DNA of 39,772 nt, from the NCBI RefSeq assembly GCF_021283305.1, contig NZ_JAJSOK010000069.1, positions 1 to 39,772 of the forward strand, written 5' to 3'. Each line of letters begins with the position of its first letter. Within the stretch, counting starts at the first letter, position 1. Under the pieces are notes generated by a model. It was not told where the DNA came from. It did not search any database and was given only the letters and a program-made list of their open reading frames with translations. A program made the translations under genes and the position numbers. Below are positions 31,565 through 38,898 of this stretch, in pieces. Origin of the DNA: Pseudonocardia kujensis. Lineage in GTDB: Bacteria; Actinomycetota; Actinomycetes; Mycobacteriales; Pseudonocardiaceae.

Positions 31565-32404
31565 TCAGCTGTCGGACCTGGTCGTGCCGGTGCGCCGGGT
31601 GGCCGGCTTGCGGGTGGCGTTCTTCGGCGTGGTCTTCGCCGGGGTCGCCGCCTTCGCCGCCGGGGTCTCGCTCCGCGGCGCGGTCTCGGTCCGCGGAGCG
31701 GGCTCGGTCTTCGGCGCGGTCTGGTTCGCCGCACGGCGCGTGGTGCTGCGCGTGGTGGCGGCGGCCTCGTCACCGGCCTCGTCGACGGCCTGCGCGGCGT
31801 CCCGGCCTGCCTCGGCCACGGCCTTCGACGCGTCCGCGGAGACCTCGGTGATGGTCCCCGCGACCTCGTCGGCGGCCTTCCGGGTGCGGACGGCGACCTT
31901 CTCGCCGGCCGAGCGGGTCTGGCGGGTCAGCGTGGCGAGGGCCTTCTCCGCGGCGTCGTGCGCGTCGTCGACGAGGGCGTCGACCCGGGCGTCGAACTTG
32001 CCGGTGAGCTCCTCGACCTGGCTGAAGGCCTGCTTGACCTGCGGCTGCTTGCGGATCTCGGTCCAGGTGCCCGCACCGTGCCGGGCGAGGTCGGCGTAGG
32101 TCTTCTCCGCACGGGCACGCCACACCTCGACGACCTTGCGCAGCTCCTCGGCGGTGAGCCGCCCGCGCAGGCTCTCGATCTCGCCGGGGAGGTCGGAGGC
32201 GAGCTTCTGGGCCGCCTCGGCCTGGGCGGTGGCGGCGGTCTTGGCGTTGCTGTACGCGCCCAGGAGGCTGGAGTAGGCGTACTCGCCGGCGCCCAGCACG
32301 GCCAGCAGCGGGGTCTTCACGGTCTCCGCCTGCTCGGCGGCGGACTTGGCAGCCTGCTCGCGGACCTTGCGGACGTCCGCGGCGGTCGGCAGCGACACGG
32401 CCAT
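31565..32404 (-). CDS. hbhA: HbhA-like heparin-binding hemagglutinin homologue (Rv0475-like)
   Basis: A 279-residue protein without a signal peptide. Residues 1-190 are almost all helix and likely a coiled coil (ADVRKVREQAAKSAAEQAET; VVEVWRARAEKTYADLARHG). The tail from about 205 is rich in Lys, Arg, Ala, Thr and Pro, with repeats of PKTEPAPRTETAP and PAAKAATPAK. In mycobacteria HbhA is a surface adhesin that binds heparan sulfate through a Lys/Ala/Pro tail; in other actinobacteria a structural role is more likely. ATG at 32404 is set by GAGGAAG inside the end of the upstream XRE gene. Confidence 0.75.
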   Translation of the reverse strand: MAVSLPTAADVRKVREQAAKSAAEQAETVKTPLLAVLGAGEYAYSSLLGAYSNAKTAATAQAEAAQKLASDLPGEIESLRGRLTAEELRKVVEVWRARAEKTYADLARHGAGTWTEIRKQPQVKQAFSQVEELTGKFDARVDALVDDAHDAAEKALATLTRQTRSAGEKVAVRTRKAADEVAGTITEVSADASKAVAEAGRDAAQAVDEAGDEAAATTRSTTRRAANQTAPKTEPAPRTETAPRSETPAAKAATPAKTTPKNATRKPATRRTGTTRSDS

Positions 32405-32409
32405 GGTGA

Positions 32410-32838
32410 TCACTTCCTCTGTTCGGTCGGGACGTCGGGATCGACCGGTAGGTCGTTCTCCCGCCGGAAGGACTGGTAGATGTCGAGCAGAACCTGCTTC
32501 TGACGCTCCGTGAGGGAGGCGTCCGAGAGGACCGCGTCGGTGACGACGCTGGCGGGCCGCTCCTCGAGGATCCCCGCCTTGACGTAGAGCGCCTCGGCGG
32601 AGATCCGCAGCCCCTTCGCGATCTGCTGCAGGATCTCGGCCGACGGCTTGCGGAGCCCGCGCTCGATCTGGCTGAGGTACGGGTTGCTGACGCCGGCCGT
32701 CCGGGCGAGCTGCCGCAGCGAGACCTGTGCGGCCTCCCGCTGGGCGCGGATGTAGGAGCCGATGTCGTCCACGGTCTTCTCGACGACGTGACCGACCTGG
32801 CCCACGGCCTGGTCGATCAACGGCTTGTCCTCCGACAT
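32410..32838 (-). CDS. XRE-family transcriptional regulator (Rv0474-like)
   Basis: A 142-residue protein. The helix-turn-helix spans about 27-85 (YIRAQREAAQVSLRQLARTA then GVSNPYLSQIERGLRKPS). The N-terminal 25 residues and a C-terminal helical tail (LTERQKQVLLDIYQSFRREN) match the mycobacterial Rv0474 type. GGGAGG precedes the ATG. It is 5 bp upstream of the HbhA-like gene, so it probably controls its own operon through the inverted repeat at 32891-32907. Confidence 0.87.
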   Translation of the reverse strand: MSEDKPLIDQAVGQVGHVVEKTVDDIGSYIRAQREAAQVSLRQLARTAGVSNPYLSQIERGLRKPSAEILQQIAKGLRISAEALYVKAGILEERPASVVTDAVLSDASLTERQKQVLLDIYQSFRRENDLPVDPDVPTEQRK

Positions 32839-32865
32839 ACGCTCACCTCCCCCGGAACACGATCG

Positions 32866-32907
32866 ACCGTACGCACCCGCGCTAGCTCCTGCAAGCGCTG
32901 TGCTTGC
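32866..32907 (-). promoter_or_regulatory. promoter and operator of the XRE/hbhA operon
   Basis: On the minus strand TTGCAG (32894-32889) is 17 nt from TACGGT (32871-32866). The inverted repeat GCAAGC-N5-GCTTGC (32891-32907) overlaps the -35. This is the layout expected for autorepression by the XRE protein. Confidence 0.55.
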
Positions 32908-32962
32908 GCTGGTGGCGTGGGCCTCGTCACGATCCGGGGCGCCTGCGAACTAGAGTGGGTCG

Positions 32963-33421
32963 GTGACCGAGGAGCTGCCTCCCGCCGGCGAGGACGTCGT
33001 CGAGGCGCCCCCGAGACCCGTGATGGAGCCGTTCCGCGGCCAGGGCCGCGCCACGCTCGCGGTGGCGGCCGGCGGGGCCGTCGGCGCGATCGCGCGGTGG
33101 GCCGTGGGCCTGGGGCTGCCCACGCTCCCGGGCGCGTTCCCGCTCGGGACCTTCCTCATCAACGTCGTCGGCTGCGCGGCCATCGGGGCGTTGCTGGTGG
33201 CGCTGACCGAGCTCCGGCAGGCGCACCCCCTGCTGCGGCCCTTCCTCGCGACGGGGATCCTCGGCGGCTTCACCACCTTCTCGACCTTCTCGGTCGACAG
33301 CCAGCACCTGCTGCTGGGCGGGCACCTCGCCCTCGCCGTGGTCTACCTGGCCGGCACGCTGGTCGCCGCCGTGGCGGCCACCTGGCTCGGCGCCGCGACG
33401 ATGCGGAGGCTCGGCCGATGA
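32963..33421 (+). CDS. crcB: CrcB/Fluc fluoride channel subunit 1
   Basis: A 152-residue protein with a soluble N-terminus of about 28 residues and four membrane helices. Fluc signatures are present: GAIARW at the first helix, GTFLINVVGCAAIGAL, and the phenylalanine-box and Na+-site region GGFTTFSTFSVD. It exports fluoride as a dual-topology dimer. TAGAGT ends 6 nt before the GTG (leaderless). It overlaps the second crcB gene by ATGA, so the two probably form a heterodimer, as in other Gram-positive bacteria. Confidence 0.9.
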   Translation: MTEELPPAGEDVVEAPPRPVMEPFRGQGRATLAVAAGGAVGAIARWAVGLGLPTLPGAFPLGTFLINVVGCAAIGALLVALTELRQAHPLLRPFLATGILGGFTTFSTFSVDSQHLLLGGHLALAVVYLAGTLVAAVAATWLGAATMRRLGR

Positions 33422-33774
33422 CCCCCCTGCTCGTCATCCTCGGCGCGGTCGTCGGCGCTCCCGCCCGCTACCTCACCGACCGGCTCGTGCAGTCGCGGCA
33501 CGCCAGCGGCTTCCCGTGGGGCACGTTCACGGTCAACGTCGCGGGGTCGTTCGTGCTGGGGCTGGTGGCCGGGGCGACCACGTCGCCTGCGGTGACCGCG
33601 CTGGTCGGCACCGGGTTCTGCGGGGCCCTGACCACCTACTCCACGTTCGGCTACGAGACCGTCCAGCTCGCGCGGCAGGGCAGCCCGCTCCTGGCCGCCT
33701 GCAACGCCGTCGGTTCGGTCATGGCCGGCCTGGGCGCCGCGGGTCTCGGCCTGGCCGTCGGCGCCGTGCTGTGA
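33418..33774 (+). CDS. crcB: CrcB/Fluc fluoride channel subunit 2
   Basis: A 118-residue protein with four membrane helices: PARYLTDRLV near helix 1, WGTFTVNVAGSFVLGLV, and CGALTTYSTFGYETV in the third helix break. It starts within the stop of the first crcB gene. It is the shorter, core-length partner. A convergent DUF445 gene ends 17 bp after it. Confidence 0.9.
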   Translation: MTPLLVILGAVVGAPARYLTDRLVQSRHASGFPWGTFTVNVAGSFVLGLVAGATTSPAVTALVGTGFCGALTTYSTFGYETVQLARQGSPLLAACNAVGSVMAGLGAAGLGLAVGAVL

Positions 33775-33790
33775 CCGGGGCCCGTCGCGG

Positions 33791-35113
33791 TCAGAAGACG
33801 AGCTGGGAGACGGTGTAGATCACCAGGCCGGCCAGCGCGCCGACGACCGTGCCGTTGATCCGGATGAACTGGAGGTCGCGGCCGACCTGCAGCTCGATCT
33901 TGCGGGAGGTCTCCTCCGCGTCCCACCGGGCCACGGTGTCGGTGATCAGCGTCGTGATCTCGCGCCGGTAGTGCCGCACGACGTAGCCCGCGGCGTCGGC
34001 GAGCCAGCCGTCGAGGCGGGCCCGCAGCTCGGCGTCGTCGGAGAGCCGGGCGCCGAGCGAGACGAGCCCGTCGCGCACCCGCCCCCGCAGCTCGCTCGAC
34101 GGGTCCGCGGCGGCGTCGAGGATCATGCCCTTGACCACGCCCCACGCCTGCCCGATGAACTTCTGCACGTCGGGGTGGTCGACGATCTGCTGCTTGACCT
34201 GCTCCGCCCGCGCGATCGTCCGCGGGTCGCTCTGCAGGTCCCGCGCGAACTCGGCGAGGAAGCGGTCGATCGCGTGCCGGAGCGGGTGCTCCGGGTCGGT
34301 CTTGACCGCCCACGCGTAGCCCTGGACCTCGTTGAAGAGCTTGTCGGCCACCATGTCGTCGACGAACCGCGGCGTCCACATCGGGGCGCGGTCGTGCACG
34401 ACCCGCAGCACCATCTCCTGGTTGGCCGTGACCCAGTCGTAGGCGCGGTCGCACACGAGGTCGACGAGGTGGCGGTGCGCCCCGTCGTCGAGGATCCCCT
34501 CGAGGATCTTGCCGAGCGGCGGCCCGACCTCCTTCTCCAGCAGCTTGCGCACCAGGACCTGCTCGATCAGGTCCTGGACGACGTCGTCGCGCAGCACGGT
34601 GACCAGGCCGCGGGCCGCGGTGGCCAGCTCGGCGGTGATGCGCTCGGCGTTCTGCGGCTGCCCGATCCAGCTGCCGACCCGGTGCGACACCTCGACGCGG
34701 CCGAGCTTCTCCCGCACCACGTCCTCGGACAGGAAGTTCTCGCCGACGAAGTCGCCGAGGCTGTCGCCGATCGTGTCCTTCTTGCGCGGGATGATCGCCG
34801 TGTGCGGGATCGGCAGCCCGAGCGGCCTCCGGAACAGGGCCGTGACCGCGAACCAGTCCGCCAGCGCACCGACCATGCCGGCCTCGGCGGCGGCGCGGAC
34901 GTAGCCCGCCCAGGCCTGGCCGTGCAGCTCCAGGTACCGCATGACGAAGAAGACGACCGTCGCGCCGAGCAGGAACCCGGTGGCGACCAGCTTCATCTTC
35001 CGCAGGTCACGGCGTTTCTGGGCCTCGGCGACCGGGCCGAGGCCCAGCCCGGCCGGGATGCTGCTGCCGGTCGGCCGCGACGGCGCGGTGGCGAGGGCAC
35101 GGTCGGAACTCAC
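33791..35113 (-). CDS. DUF445 (YjiN-like) membrane protein
   Basis: A 440-residue protein of the DUF445 family. One membrane helix lies near the start (MKLVATGFLLGATVVFFVMR), followed by the family signature GALADWFAVTALFRRPLGLP and IPRKKDTIGDSLGDFVGENF. A long helical soluble region and a final C-terminal helix (GTVVGALAGLVIYTVSQLVF) complete it. Function is unknown; a membrane-tethered structural role is often assumed. GTG at 35113. Confidence 0.87.
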   Translation of the reverse strand: MSSDRALATAPSRPTGSSIPAGLGLGPVAEAQKRRDLRKMKLVATGFLLGATVVFFVMRYLELHGQAWAGYVRAAAEAGMVGALADWFAVTALFRRPLGLPIPHTAIIPRKKDTIGDSLGDFVGENFLSEDVVREKLGRVEVSHRVGSWIGQPQNAERITAELATAARGLVTVLRDDVVQDLIEQVLVRKLLEKEVGPPLGKILEGILDDGAHRHLVDLVCDRAYDWVTANQEMVLRVVHDRAPMWTPRFVDDMVADKLFNEVQGYAWAVKTDPEHPLRHAIDRFLAEFARDLQSDPRTIARAEQVKQQIVDHPDVQKFIGQAWGVVKGMILDAAADPSSELRGRVRDGLVSLGARLSDDAELRARLDGWLADAAGYVVRHYRREITTLITDTVARWDAEETSRKIELQVGRDLQFIRINGTVVGALAGLVIYTVSQLVF

Positions 35114-35164
35114 CGCTTCATACTGCCCGTCGGCGGAACGGCGTGCGGCCGCGAACCTGAGAAA

Positions 35165-35232
35165 GGGCCGCCGAGGGCGACGGCCCCGGGTGGGGACGGC
35201 CGGGCCCGGCGGTGGTCCGCCGGACCCGGCCG
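35165..35232 (-). terminator. double hairpin after the Prim-Pol-like gene
   Basis: Reading leftward from the gene end at 35249: a long GC stem with CCGGCGG/CCGCCGG around TGGT (35197-35232), then GGGCCG/CGGCCC (35165-35186) followed on the minus strand by TTTCTC. Confidence 0.6.
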
Positions 35233-35248
35233 GGTCCTGGGGAGCGGG

Positions 35249-35752
35249 TCAGCCCGCGCGGCCGGCGTGCACGGCCGGCGCCGGTCGGTCCACCGGGGCG
35301 GAGCGCTGCCGGACGGCGGCCTGGACCGCGTCGACGATCACGGCGGCGTCGGGTACCACGTAGCCGGTGAAGGAGGGACGCACCCGCCACTGGACCCAGC
35401 CGTCGGGCCGTTCGGTCGGCGGGGCGAGCACGCCGATGCCGTCCGTGTGGAGCACGACGTCCGTGTGCAGGGACAGCTCCGCTGGGAGCGGGTGGTTCGG
35501 GGTCATGGGGAACCACCACGTGTCGCGCGGCGTCGCGGCGACCGGGACGACCATCCCGCGGTCACGCAGCGTGGCGCACACCTGCCGGCCGAGCTCGGCC
35601 GGGACCTCGATCACGTCGAGCACGGTGCCCGTGTCGAGCAGGACGTCCGCGCCCGGGCCCGGCACCAGCGGCCACCCGTGCTCGACGTACTCCACGGCGG
35701 CCGCCCGCAGCTCCGCGCCGTAGACGGCTCGGTAGCTGTCCCACCACGACAT
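35249..35752 (-). CDS. small Prim-Pol-like (bifunctional DNA primase/polymerase N-terminal) protein
   Basis: A 167-residue protein with the look of the short Prim-Pol N-terminal-domain proteins of actinobacteria: AAAVEYVEHGWPLVPGPGAD, DVIEVPAELGRQVCATLRDR, and PRDTWWFPMTP, then VVLHTDGIGVLAPP. The acidic metal motif of true Prim-Pol enzymes is not evident, so catalysis is doubtful. ATG at 35752 is chosen because GAGGAG is 9 nt upstream; the earlier ATG at 35761 touches that site and could not use it. Function unknown. Confidence 0.55.
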   Translation of the reverse strand: MSWWDSYRAVYGAELRAAAVEYVEHGWPLVPGPGADVLLDTGTVLDVIEVPAELGRQVCATLRDRGMVVPVAATPRDTWWFPMTPNHPLPAELSLHTDVVLHTDGIGVLAPPTERPDGWVQWRVRPSFTGYVVPDAAVIVDAVQAAVRQRSAPVDRPAPAVHAGRAG

Positions 35753-36046
35753 CCGGCTCATCTCCTCTTTCCGTACCGATCACCCGTGACCCGGCGCGCC
35801 CGTCCGGCGTCGCCCACATCACATGCAACACCATCGGCGGGCACCGGGTTCGTGTTAGCCGGTCGCTCGCGGTGACCGCACGTGACGTAGAGATGAGTGG
35901 CCCGGGCCACCGACGACCGGTCCGTCACCCACCGGTGGGCGGCGGCCGACCGGTCGCCGGCCGGGGACCGGCGGCTACTCCGTCCGAGGTTGCGACCGAT
36001 CGGCGCACGGGCCAACGGCGAACGGCCGTGCCGCGATGATGGGGAC
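35753..36046. other. intergenic region with two perfect 12-bp palindromes
   Basis: Between divergent Prim-Pol-like and epimerase genes. TGGCCCGGGCCA (35898-35909) and CCCACCGGTGGG (35928-35939) are perfect palindromes 30 bp apart. The long upstream frame of the epimerase through this region is arginine-rich and has no family match. No gene is supported. Confidence 0.5.
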
Positions 36047-36958
36047 ATGCTGCTCGTCACCGGCGCCACCGGCTTCCTGGGAAGCTCGCTCGTCGCCCTC
36101 CTGGCCCGGCGCGGCCGGCCGGTCCGCGCGCTGGTGCGCGACCCGGCCCGCGCCGCCGCCCTGCTGCCCGAGGGCGTCCCGACCGCCGTCGGCCGGCTCG
36201 ACGACCCCGGCTCGCTCGACGCCGCGCTGAAGGACGTCGACGCGGTCCTGCACCTCGCGGGGATCGTCGGCGGCACGCCCGAGGAGATCCGCGCCACGAA
36301 CGTCCACGGGACCCGGGCCGTGCTCGAGGCGATGCGCCGGGCCGGGGTCCGCCGGCTCGTGCACGTGAGCAGCAGCGCGGCCGTGATGGACGCGTCGGGG
36401 CTGGTCGGCGAGCGACCGACGGGCCCGCCGGTCCTCACCGACCCCTACTCGCGGACCAAGGCGGAGGCCGACGCGCTCGTGCTCGGCGCGGAGGGGATCG
36501 ACGCGTCGATCGCCGTGCCGGTCAGCATCTACGGGCCCAGCCCGGCCGGGCCGCAGAGCTACAACGGGCTGCTGCGGTTCCTCTCGCGCGGGGAGATCGA
36601 CGAGGTGGTCGACGCCCCGATCGGCTGGGTGCTGGCGGAGGACGCCGCGGAGGGCGTGCTGCTCGCCCTGGACCGGGGCGAGCCCGGGCGGCGGTACGTG
36701 CTGTGCGGGGAGGTGGCGCCGTTCGGCCGGGTGCTGAACCGGGCGGCCGAGCTGCTCGGCACCCCGCACCGGGTCCGGACGCTCCCGCCGGGCTCCGTGC
36801 TCGGACCCGACGCGTCGACCTTCGCCCGGCGCTCGGAGGTCTACGGCGGGTTCCCGCCGGTCCACGTCGACGACGCCGGCATGCGCGCGCTGGGCCTCGC
36901 CCCGCGCGGGATCGAGGAGGGCCTGGCCCTCACCTGTGCCTGGTTGAAGAGCCTCTAG
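36047..36958 (+). CDS. NAD-dependent epimerase/dehydratase (extended SDR)
   Basis: A 303-residue Rossmann protein. TGATGFLG (5-12) binds NAD(P); Ser109/Ser110 and Tyr134/Lys138 (DPYSRTKAEAD) form the extended-SDR active site. The later part (SIYGPSPAGPQSYNGLLRFL; DDAGMRALGLAPRG) resembles nucleoside-sugar epimerases and dihydroflavonol-reductase-like enzymes. The substrate is unknown. ATG at 36047 begins directly with the first beta strand, MLLVTGATG. Confidence 0.87.
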   Translation: MLLVTGATGFLGSSLVALLARRGRPVRALVRDPARAAALLPEGVPTAVGRLDDPGSLDAALKDVDAVLHLAGIVGGTPEEIRATNVHGTRAVLEAMRRAGVRRLVHVSSSAAVMDASGLVGERPTGPPVLTDPYSRTKAEADALVLGAEGIDASIAVPVSIYGPSPAGPQSYNGLLRFLSRGEIDEVVDAPIGWVLAEDAAEGVLLALDRGEPGRRYVLCGEVAPFGRVLNRAAELLGTPHRVRTLPPGSVLGPDASTFARRSEVYGGFPPVHVDDAGMRALGLAPRGIEEGLALTCAWLKSL

Positions 36959-36972
36959 GGCCTCCTGACACG

Positions 36973-37010
36973 CCGCTGCCGGCGACCCCCGAGGGGATCG
37001 CCGGCAGCGG
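36973..37010. terminator. bidirectional terminator between epimerase and cold-shock genes
   Basis: A perfect 13-bp stem, CCGCTGCCGGCGA / TCGCCGGCAGCGG, extended inside by CCCC/GGGG pairing. It lies 14 nt after the epimerase stop and 18 nt after the convergent csp stop. Confidence 0.75.
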
Positions 37011-37027
37011 GAAGACTCAGATGCCGC

Positions 37028-37231
37028 TCAGAGCGGGGTCACCGAGTCGGCCTGCGGGCCCTTGGCGCCCTGGCTGGCCTCGAAGGAGACGCGCTGGTTC
37101 TCCTCGAGGGTCCGGAAGCCGTTGCTCTGGATGGCCGAGTAGTGGACGAAGACGTCCGGCCCGTTGTCGTCGGTGGCGATGAAGCCGAAGCCCTTCTCGG
37201 CGTTGAACCACTTGACGGTGCCCTGCGGCAT
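37028..37231 (-). CDS. cold-shock protein, CspA family
   Basis: A 67-residue single-domain protein that binds RNA and single-stranded DNA. It has RNP1 KGFGFI (13-18) and RNP2 VFVHY (27-31), and the standard start MPQGTVKWFNAEKGFGFI. ATG at 37231 follows GGGAG and an A-rich spacer (AAAAAA), unusual in this GC-rich window. The frame is open for 62 codons upstream but that part is unrelated to the family. Confidence 0.95.
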   Translation of the reverse strand: MPQGTVKWFNAEKGFGFIATDDNGPDVFVHYSAIQSNGFRTLEENQRVSFEASQGAKGPQADSVTPL

Positions 37232-37636
37232 AGCTTTTTTCTCCCACACACTGAACGGATCCGGCCGACATGTCGACGGCCAGAGGTTGCGCGGAACCCG
37301 ACGGGTGGGAGAGGAGACGTCCCCGACCACACGCACGGAACCCGCTGTCACACGTTCCACGCACGCTGTCTCAACGATCGAGGAAGACACGACTGCAACC
37401 GCGTCGAACGTTACCACGGTCGGACGTGACCCCGGACGCAGATCCCCCGCGCGCGTCGCGCACCTCCGCTATCCGGCCTTGTCCGGTTCGTTGCGCTACC
37501 GTGACCTACGGCCGCAGTCGTGACGGGCCGGCAGGGAAGACACGACAGCACGTCCCGCGTGGCGGACCGCCGCCGCCGCGACCAGGCCGGAGCCGGTCCT
37601 CCTCCGACCGACCCCTCGACGTGTGAAGGCGACCGA
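37232..37636. other. intergenic region between csp and desaturase genes
   Basis: A 405-bp divergent region. The csp side has about 190 nt of low-coding-character sequence that may form a long regulatory 5' leader, common for cold-shock genes. The desaturase side has GAAGG 7 nt before its ATG. I could not assign promoters with confidence and see no gene. Confidence 0.4.
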
Positions 37637-38599
37637 ATGACCAGCCTCGCCCCCGACCGCCCGCAGAGCCAGGCCGCCGAGCCGGCCACCGAAGGCCGTC
37701 GCTCGACCCTCGAGCACGTGCTCGTCATCGCGTTCATGATCGTCCCGCTGCTGGCCGTCGCCGCCGCCGTCCCCGTCGCGTGGGGCTGGGGGCTCGGCTG
37801 GGTCGACGTCGCGCTCTTCGTCGTCTTCTACATGGTCAGCGGGATGGGGGTGACGGTCGGCTACCACCGGCACTTCACGCACGGCGCGTTCAAGGCGCGC
37901 CGCGGGCTGCGGATCGCGCTCGCCGCCGCGGGCTCGCTGGCGCTGCAGGGCAGCGTGGTGTCCTGGGTCGCCGACCACCGCCGGCACCACGCCTACTCCG
38001 ACAAGGAGGGCGACCCGCACTCGCCGTGGCTCTTCGGCACGGGGCCACGCGCCCTGGTCAAGGGGTTCTGGCACGCGCACATGGGCTGGCTGCTCGACCG
38101 CGACAAGACCAACGCCCGCCGCTTCGCCCCCGACCTGCTCGCCGACCCCGCCCTCCGGCGCGTCGGCGACAACTTCCTCTGGTTCGCCCTCACCAGCCTG
38201 CTGCTGCCGGGGCTGCTCGGCGGGCTGCTCACCTGGTCGGTCGGCGGCGCCCTCACGGCGTTGTTCTGGGCCGGGCTCGTGCGGGTGGCGCTGCTGCACC
38301 ACGTCACCTGGTCGATCAACTCGGTGTGCCACATCTGGGGCGACCGCCCCTTCGCCGCGCGCGACCGGTCCGCCAACGTCTGGTGGCTGGCACTGCTGTC
38401 CTTCGGCGAGTCGTGGCACAACCTCCACCACGCCGACCCCACCTGCGCCCGGCACGGCGCCAAGCCCGGCCAGATCGACATCTCCGCCCGGCTCATCCGG
38501 ATCTTCGAGGTGTTCGGGTGGGCACACTCCGTGCGCTGGCCGACCACGCGCCGCCTCGACCGGCTCGCGCGGCGCGCCCCCGCCGAGCACGCCGCGTGA
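37637..38599 (+). CDS. acyl-CoA/fatty-acid delta-9 desaturase
   Basis: A 320-residue membrane di-iron enzyme that introduces a double bond into acyl chains, using oxygen and an electron donor. The three histidine boxes are HRHFTH (77-82), HRRHH (114-118) and HNLHH (261-265), and NSVCH (228-232) supplies a further ligand. Four helices are arranged in two hairpins. It is the DesA3/OLE1-like acyl-CoA type. No oxidoreductase partner lies next to it. ATG at 37637. Confidence 0.93.
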   Translation: MTSLAPDRPQSQAAEPATEGRRSTLEHVLVIAFMIVPLLAVAAAVPVAWGWGLGWVDVALFVVFYMVSGMGVTVGYHRHFTHGAFKARRGLRIALAAAGSLALQGSVVSWVADHRRHHAYSDKEGDPHSPWLFGTGPRALVKGFWHAHMGWLLDRDKTNARRFAPDLLADPALRRVGDNFLWFALTSLLLPGLLGGLLTWSVGGALTALFWAGLVRVALLHHVTWSINSVCHIWGDRPFAARDRSANVWWLALLSFGESWHNLHHADPTCARHGAKPGQIDISARLIRIFEVFGWAHSVRWPTTRRLDRLARRAPAEHAA

Positions 38600-38898
38600 C
38601 CTTCTCCCGCCTTCCGCTCCACGTTCGGTGACGCTCGTCCCGTCCGGGTGAGGGTGATCGCAGTCGTACGCCCCCGGGTGACGGCGGCACGTGCGCGGCC
38701 GGGCGTGTCGTCGCCCGGCCGAGGGTCAGCGGCCGAGTGACCCACCGATCGGGGTCGCCCACACCGGTCACCCTCCCCGACGGGCCTCACGGAGCGCGAC
38801 TGCGCTACGAGCCCGTCGACGGTGGGGGTCTGGTCAGGACGAACACCTCCTTCGCATGATTCGCCCGTCCCGCCGGGTGATCATCAGGAGGCCTTGCC
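38600..38898. other. intergenic region with hairpin
   Basis: CGGCCGGGCG and CGCCCGGCCG (38696-38721) form a perfect 10-bp stem with loop TGTCGT, a possible desaturase terminator without U-tract. AGGAGG at 38886-38891 is the ribosome-binding site of the next gene. Otherwise no gene is seen. Confidence 0.5.

Noticed and set aside
32880..32962. Fluoride riboswitch before crcB
   Set aside because: No crcB-motif pseudoknot sequence is visible, and the -10 element is only 6 nt from the start codon.
35897..36046. 50-residue N-terminal extension of the epimerase
   Set aside because: It is arginine-rich, and the Rossmann fold starts directly at the ATG at 36047.
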